9,384 bases of DNA from JBOGZI01 sp050697275 (GTDB lineage Bacteria; Actinomycetota; Thermoleophilia; Solirubrobacterales; 70-9), in the NCBI GenBank assembly GCA_050697275.1, contig JBOGZI010000030.1, positions 1 to 9,384 on the forward strand. Direction: 5' to 3'. Under the pieces are notes generated by a model. That model was not told the DNA's origin. It saw only the letters and a list, made by a program, of their open reading frames with translations, and did no database searches. The position numbers and the translations under genes are program-made. This document shows positions 6,636-9,384 of the stretch, one piece after another (the stretch's first letter is position 1; the number at the start of each line of letters is the position of its first letter).

Positions 6636-7715
6636 CTAGCCGATGCGCTCCTGTTCCTTCTCCTCCATCAGGTCCATGTCCGCCTCGGCGACCAGCTCCT
6701 CGGCCGACATCCCGGGGCCGTATTCCGCGAGGCCGAAGCTGATGCTCATCGGCACCCCCGCCGTCTCGTACAGGGCCGCGCGCACCACGCCGCCGATCCG
6801 CTCGCAGACCCCATGCGCCGCCTTCCTGTCGGTGTCGCGCAGCAGCAGCGCGAACTCGTCCCCTCCCCAGCGGAAGCCGAGGTCCTGCTCGCGGAGCATG
6901 CTCTTCATCGTGTCGGCCACCCGGCGCAGGTACTGGTCGCCCTTGACGTGCCCGTGGTTGTCGTTGAGCTGCTTGAAGCCGTCGAGGTCGGCGAGCACCA
7001 GGGTGAGCGGGGTGCCCTCGACCTCGGCCCGGTTGGCCTCCCGCTCGACCACCTCGGCGAAGGCGCGGCGGTTGGCGAGGCCGGTGAGCGCGTCGGTGAC
7101 GGCGAGCTGCATCGCCTCCTCGCCGCTGCGGGCGAGGCCGATCCGCAGCTGCCGGAAGGACCGGACCCGGACCATGACCACGGCCGCCAGCGCGAGCATC
7201 ACGGCGAGCCAGCTCGCCAGCTCGCCCGCCTCGCTGCGGGACCAGCCTTCGTCGACGAGGGGAGCGGCGACGGCGGCCCCGACGAAGAGGAGGAAGGGAG
7301 CGACCCGCCGCGGCGGGTGCGAGGACGGCGTGAACACCACCCAGAGCACCAGGATCGGCATGAACGCCGGGTCGATCTCGCCGGTGAGCCAGGAGAGCAG
7401 CGCGATCGCCGCCACCGCCAGGTAGTTGAAGCTGAGCAGGACGTTGTCGCCGACCCGCTCGCCTCGCCGCAGCAGAAGCAAGGCGAGCGCGAGCTGGACG
7501 ACCACCACCCCCGCCAGCACCGCCCAGCCGGCCTCGCCGAAGCGCTCGGTCGGCGGGGTGAGCGGCGAGAGGGCGACGATCAGGCCGGACTGCACCAGGA
7601 AGAGCAGCCCGCCCCAGCGTCGCGCCGCCTCGCGGTCGGCGTCCGCGTAGGGATCGTCCTGCTTGGCGAAGAGCTCTCGCATCGACCAGGATCGAGCTGA
7701 GGGATCGCTCCGCAT
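6636..7715 (-). CDS. Membrane-bound GGDEF diguanylate cyclase (359 aa), paralog 2
   Basis: A multi-pass membrane region is followed by a canonical GGDEF domain that would make c-di-GMP from two GTP. Visible elements are VTDALTGLANRRAF, the metal/substrate segment DLDGFKQLNDNHGHVKGD, RWGGDEF (motif at 284-288), and an RxxD product-inhibition site REQD (275-278) five residues upstream. The membrane part shares spaced motifs with the protein at 3226-4284: AK-x-x-DPYA, L-T-PPTE-x-x-G-x-x-GW, HPPRR-V-A-x-F, and P-x-V-x-x-GW. The start is uncertain: GTG 7742, ATG 7739, ATG 7715 and ATG 7682 are all in frame. I prefer 7715 because AAAGG lies just upstream and the N-terminus then resembles the paralog in length. 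It is the first gene of the leftward run, facing a divergent intergenic region with an AT-richer palindrome. Confidence 0.92.
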   Translation of the reverse strand: MRSDPSARSWSMRELFAKQDDPYADADREAARRWGGLLFLVQSGLIVALSPLTPPTERFGEAGWAVLAGVVVVQLALALLLLRRGERVGDNVLLSFNYLAVAAIALLSWLTGEIDPAFMPILVLWVVFTPSSHPPRRVAPFLLFVGAAVAAPLVDEGWSRSEAGELASWLAVMLALAAVVMVRVRSFRQLRIGLARSGEEAMQLAVTDALTGLANRRAFAEVVEREANRAEVEGTPLTLVLADLDGFKQLNDNHGHVKGDQYLRRVADTMKSMLREQDLGFRWGGDEFALLLRDTDRKAAHGVCERIGGVVRAALYETAGVPMSISFGLAEYGPGMSAEELVAEADMDLMEEKEQERIG

Positions 7716-7747
7716 AGAGCCTTTATCGGTAGCCGGCATCACGGTCT

Positions 7748-7762
7748 GTAGATAAGTTCTAC
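7748..7762. promoter_or_regulatory. Operator-like palindrome upstream of leftward gene run
   Basis: GTAGA (7748-7752) and TCTAC (7758-7762) form a perfect 5-bp inverted repeat around TAAGT. The site lies in an AT-richer island within GC-rich DNA, just upstream of the earliest possible starts (7739/7742) of the leftward GGDEF gene, where a promoter or operator would be expected. On the minus strand the AT-rich TTATCT could serve as a poor -10, but no good -35 is seen. The binding protein is unknown, and the repeat is short enough to occur by chance. Confidence 0.35.
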
Positions 7763-7859
7763 GTACTGCAGCGGCGCCGGGACGTGGCGCGGACCTCGGG
7801 GGTCCCCGGGCGGACAGCCACCGGGGAGATCGGCCCGCCCGCCGTAGGGACCGAGGCGG

Positions 7860-7888
7860 TTGACCCGGCCCGCCTCCCCCCCTACATT
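7860..7888 (+). promoter_or_regulatory. Housekeeping-type promoter for a leaderless gene
   Basis: A -35 box TTGACC (7860-7865) and a -10 box TACATT (7883-7888) are separated by exactly 17 bp. The -10 ends 7 bases before the GTG at 7896, so transcription should start at or next to the start codon. No Shine-Dalgarno precedes that GTG. This arrangement matches leaderless transcription, which is common in actinobacteria. It also argues against the upstream in-frame TTG at 7860, which is the -35 box itself. Confidence 0.75.
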
Positions 7889-7895
7889 TGCCCGC

Positions 7896-8444
7896 GTGTC
7901 GGCCAGAGGTGGGAGGACCCGGATCGCCGTCCCGGGGGCGCTAGCGCTCCTCGGCGCGATCGCGATCGCGAGCCCGGCCGCGGGGCAGGTCGTCCCGTTC
8001 GCGGAGGGGCCGCCCAAGACCAAGTTCGTGCGGGGGAAGATCGCCACCGACAGCCTCTTCACCCCGCTCGCCACCGAGACCCTGGTGGCGAGCAAGCTGC
8101 CGGCGCGGATGAAGTTCCAGATCCTGATCGGTCCGCCGCCCGGCGCGGGCAACTGCAACGCCGCCTACGCCTGCGAGCCCGCCCAGGTGCGGCGGCTCCC
8201 CGGCACCCGCCGCTTCCGCACCTCCGGCAAGGGCCGGGCCGAGGTCAGCTTCCTCGCCCCGGACGGGTTCATCCGCCACTCCAGCATCAATCCCCGCACC
8301 CAGCCAGAGTTCGTCCCCTTCAAGCACGGCGACCCCTTCTTCCTGGTGCTCGGCGGCGGCAAGATCCGCAAGAAGGGCAGGGGAACCAAGGTCGTCCTCG
8401 GCGAGGCCGTCGCCCGGGGCAGCTTCTGGATGCCGCCGAGGTAG
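7896..8444 (+). CDS. Secreted protein of unknown function (182 aa)
   Basis: The protein has a clear N-terminal signal sequence: a basic start (RGGRTR), a hydrophobic core at about 10-25, and an ASPAAG region with likely cleavage near residue 30 before QVVPF. The mature domain is about 150 residues, rich in basic residues, Gly and Pro, and looks beta-rich. It holds two cysteines five residues apart in NCNAAYAC that could form a disulfide or bind metal. It has FVPFKHGDPFFLVLGGGK and ends in SFWMPPR. I recognise no catalytic motif or named family. The GTG at 7896 is chosen because the promoter (-10 ending 7 bases earlier) makes it the natural leaderless start. It is divergent from the GGDEF gene, and a strong hairpin terminator lies 26 bp past its stop, suggesting a single-gene transcript. 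Confidence 0.82.
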   Translation: MSARGGRTRIAVPGALALLGAIAIASPAAGQVVPFAEGPPKTKFVRGKIATDSLFTPLATETLVASKLPARMKFQILIGPPPGAGNCNAAYACEPAQVRRLPGTRRFRTSGKGRAEVSFLAPDGFIRHSSINPRTQPEFVPFKHGDPFFLVLGGGKIRKKGRGTKVVLGEAVARGSFWMPPR

Positions 8445-8470
8445 CCCGGCGCCAGTACCCTCGCCGCGAC

Positions 8471-8491
8471 GAACCCGCCGCTGGCGGGTTC
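8471..8491 (+). terminator. Hairpin terminator after the secreted-protein gene
   Basis: GAACCCGCC (8471-8479) and GGCGGGTTC (8483-8491) form a perfect 9-bp stem with a 3-base GCT loop, followed by TTAC. The U-tract is short, as often in high-GC actinobacteria. It lies 26 bp after the stop at 8444 and 35 bp before the next start at 8527. It could alternatively act as a 5' structure of the downstream gene. Confidence 0.7.
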
Positions 8492-8526
8492 TTACAGGCA
8501 GTCGACTCGAGGGGAGGATCCGGAAA

Positions 8527-8946
8527 TTGAGGGCCCGTCTGAATTATTCGAACGTCGTTTCGACCCTGGCACTGATCGCCGCCCTCGCGGGCGGTACGAC
8601 CGCTGTGGCGGTGAAGACCAAGCTGCCGAAGAATTCGGTCACCACCAAGTCGATCAAGAAGGGCGCGGTGACAGCCAAATCACTCCGGAACGGCAGCGTT
8701 ACAGCTTCGAAGCTCGCGGACGTACAGGTCGTGACAAGCCAACTCAGCGGAGTCGGCGCGCTCGCACCATGCCCGGCTGGCACGCGCTTGCTGAGCGGCG
8801 GGGGTGAGGCGACCGTCCCGGTCGGCTCAACCGGGGTTATCCCAGGTTTGGTCGCGTCGCGCCCACAGGGCAATGCATGGTTTGCCAACGGGCGCGCCAA
8901 CTCGGTCACATACGCACTCTGCCTAAGCAAGATTCCTGGCAAATAG
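8527..8946 (+). CDS. Small exported repeat protein with CPxGT...GGG domain (139 aa)
   Basis: An exported protein of a type I recall as abundant in Solirubrobacterales, with unknown function. It has a basic start (RARLNYSNVV), a hydrophobic export/anchor segment (about 10-29), then three 10-residue repeats at 34-63: PKNSVTTKSI, KKGAVTAKSL and RNGSVTASKL. The C-terminal domain starts at PCPAGTRLLSGGGEA and ends near VTYALCLSKIPGK. Its two cysteines (in PCPAG and ALCLS) could form a disulfide. The start codon is TTG at 8527, supported by a strong purine-rich GAGGGGAGG (8509-8517) nine bases upstream. By hand count 8521-8940 is about 63% GC, while two lines sampled in neighbouring genes were 78% and 82%. 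It converges on the gene at 9004-9384; the 57-bp gap between them shows only a weak AGGGC/GCCCT pair. Confidence 0.85.
   Translation: MRARLNYSNVVSTLALIAALAGGTTAVAVKTKLPKNSVTTKSIKKGAVTAKSLRNGSVTASKLADVQVVTSQLSGVGALAPCPAGTRLLSGGGEATVPVGSTGVIPGLVASRPQGNAWFANGRANSVTYALCLSKIPGK
8626..8715 (+). repeat. Three in-frame 10-residue (30-bp) repeats
   Basis: Residues 34-63 of the exported protein are three tandem copies of the pattern (K/R)(K/N)(G/N)(S/A)VT(T/A)(K/S)(S/K)(I/L), each 30 bp. The match is clearer in protein than in DNA, so the repeat is old or under protein-level selection. Such regular turns suggest a repetitive beta structure, which is an inference. Confidence 0.7.
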
Positions 8947-9003
8947 GGCTGTCGCCAATGAGAAAGCGTGCCCTCGGGACGCGCGGCTCTGCAGCGACAT
9001 CCC

Positions 9004-9384
9004 TCAGCCGACGACCGTCACCTTCCGCTTGCGAGAAGGCCCCGGCAGAAATGGATAGCCGCCCTGCCGCTTGACGAGCGCCCGGAAGACATACCTGGTG
9101 CGACCGCGCGTCTGCGTGAACCGGTAGACGCCCTTGAAGCGACCGTGATCGTCGGTCCTCACACTCTTGAAGGTCCGCCATTTCTTCCCGGCGCGGGCCT
9201 GGAGCGAGATGGTCCGATTCGCGTGACCCGGCCCGGGAATCCGTCCCTTGAAGCGGACCTTCCTCCCGTTTCGCAGCCGCTTGGGCTTTGCCTTGAAGCT
9301 GGGCACCGCCCTCGACTGCACCAGGAGGTCCGGACGCTCGAGCACCTGGTTGTTGTGGCGGTAGACGAGGTCGAGCTTTCGCGA
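9004..9384 (-). CDS. Secreted-type beta-sandwich domain, C-terminal part of a larger protein cut by window edge
   Basis: The frame is open from the right edge to TGA at 9004-9006 (126 visible residues). An internal GTG at 9345 is not needed as a start, because the 13 codons before it (SRKLDLVYRHNNQ) read as normal protein, so the 5' part lies outside the window. The visible part is a basic beta-rich domain: LRNGRKVRFKGRIPGPGHANR, ISLQARAGKKWRTFKSV, a DDHGRFKGVYRF hairpin, then YVFRALVKRQGGYPFLPGPS and a final RKRKVTVVG strand. This matches the terminal Ig/transthyretin-like (carboxypeptidase-regulatory-like) domain I recall on many exported Solirubrobacterales proteins; it probably binds or spaces at the cell surface. 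The upstream YRHNNQ region suggests preceding domains. The Lys/Arg content is high. The family is recognised by pattern only. Confidence 0.8.
   Translation of the reverse strand, partial: SRKLDLVYRHNNQVLERPDLLVQSRAVPSFKAKPKRLRNGRKVRFKGRIPGPGHANRTISLQARAGKKWRTFKSVRTDDHGRFKGVYRFTQTRGRTRYVFRALVKRQGGYPFLPGPSRKRKVTVVG

Noticed and set aside
8501..8521. Cluster of SalI, XhoI and BamHI sites resembling a cloning polylinker
   Set aside because: The flanking DNA is continuous with native genes and the purine-rich part is the ribosome binding site of the gene at 8527; the sites are likely by chance.
8945..8998. Possible terminator between the convergent genes (AGGGC/GCCCT, TGTCGC/GCGACA)
   Set aside because: Stems are 5-6 bp with long loops and no T-run.

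Overview
This is a GC-rich, densely coding actinobacterial-type window. The best lineage guess is class Thermoleophilia (Solirubrobacterales, relatives of Solirubrobacter or Conexibacter). Two secreted-protein families point there: a small exported protein with 10-residue K/R-N/K-G/N-S/A-V-T repeats and a CPxGT...GGG domain (8527-8946), and a beta-sandwich domain ending in a YPFLPG..S..V.V pattern (9004-9384). The lineage is an inference from recalled family style, not from a search.

Left edge (1-757): the N-terminal part of a secreted protein runs leftward off the window. A 193-bp non-coding gap follows and holds a long perfect inverted repeat (629-699). A small rightward ZnF-UBP zinc-finger gene (758-1039) comes next and overlaps the 3' end of the next gene tail to tail by 49 bp.

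Centre (991-7715): seven consecutive leftward genes have short gaps of 27, 18, 35, 33, 46 and 86 bp and look like one or two operons. In transcription order they are a membrane GGDEF diguanylate cyclase, a PhzF-family isomerase-like protein, a flavin monoamine oxidase, a second membrane GGDEF protein paralogous to the first, a DUF389 membrane protein, a small cysteine-less HesB/IscA-like protein and an MBL-fold hydrolase. The two GGDEF proteins share an unusual N-terminal membrane module and flank the two metabolic enzymes. An amine-related or redox input to c-di-GMP signalling is one reading of this layout, but the sequence alone does not prove a functional link.

Right edge (7716-9384): a divergent promoter region contains a short operator-like palindrome and a clear -35/-10 pair placed for leaderless expression of a secreted protein (7896-8444). 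That gene ends at a good hairpin terminator. Next is the lower-GC, TTG-initiated repeat protein (8527-8946), then a leftward secreted beta-domain protein that enters from beyond the right edge (9004-9384).

No rRNA, tRNA, CRISPR array, transposase, integrase or phage gene was seen. Apart from the divergent and convergent gaps described, essentially all bases are coding.
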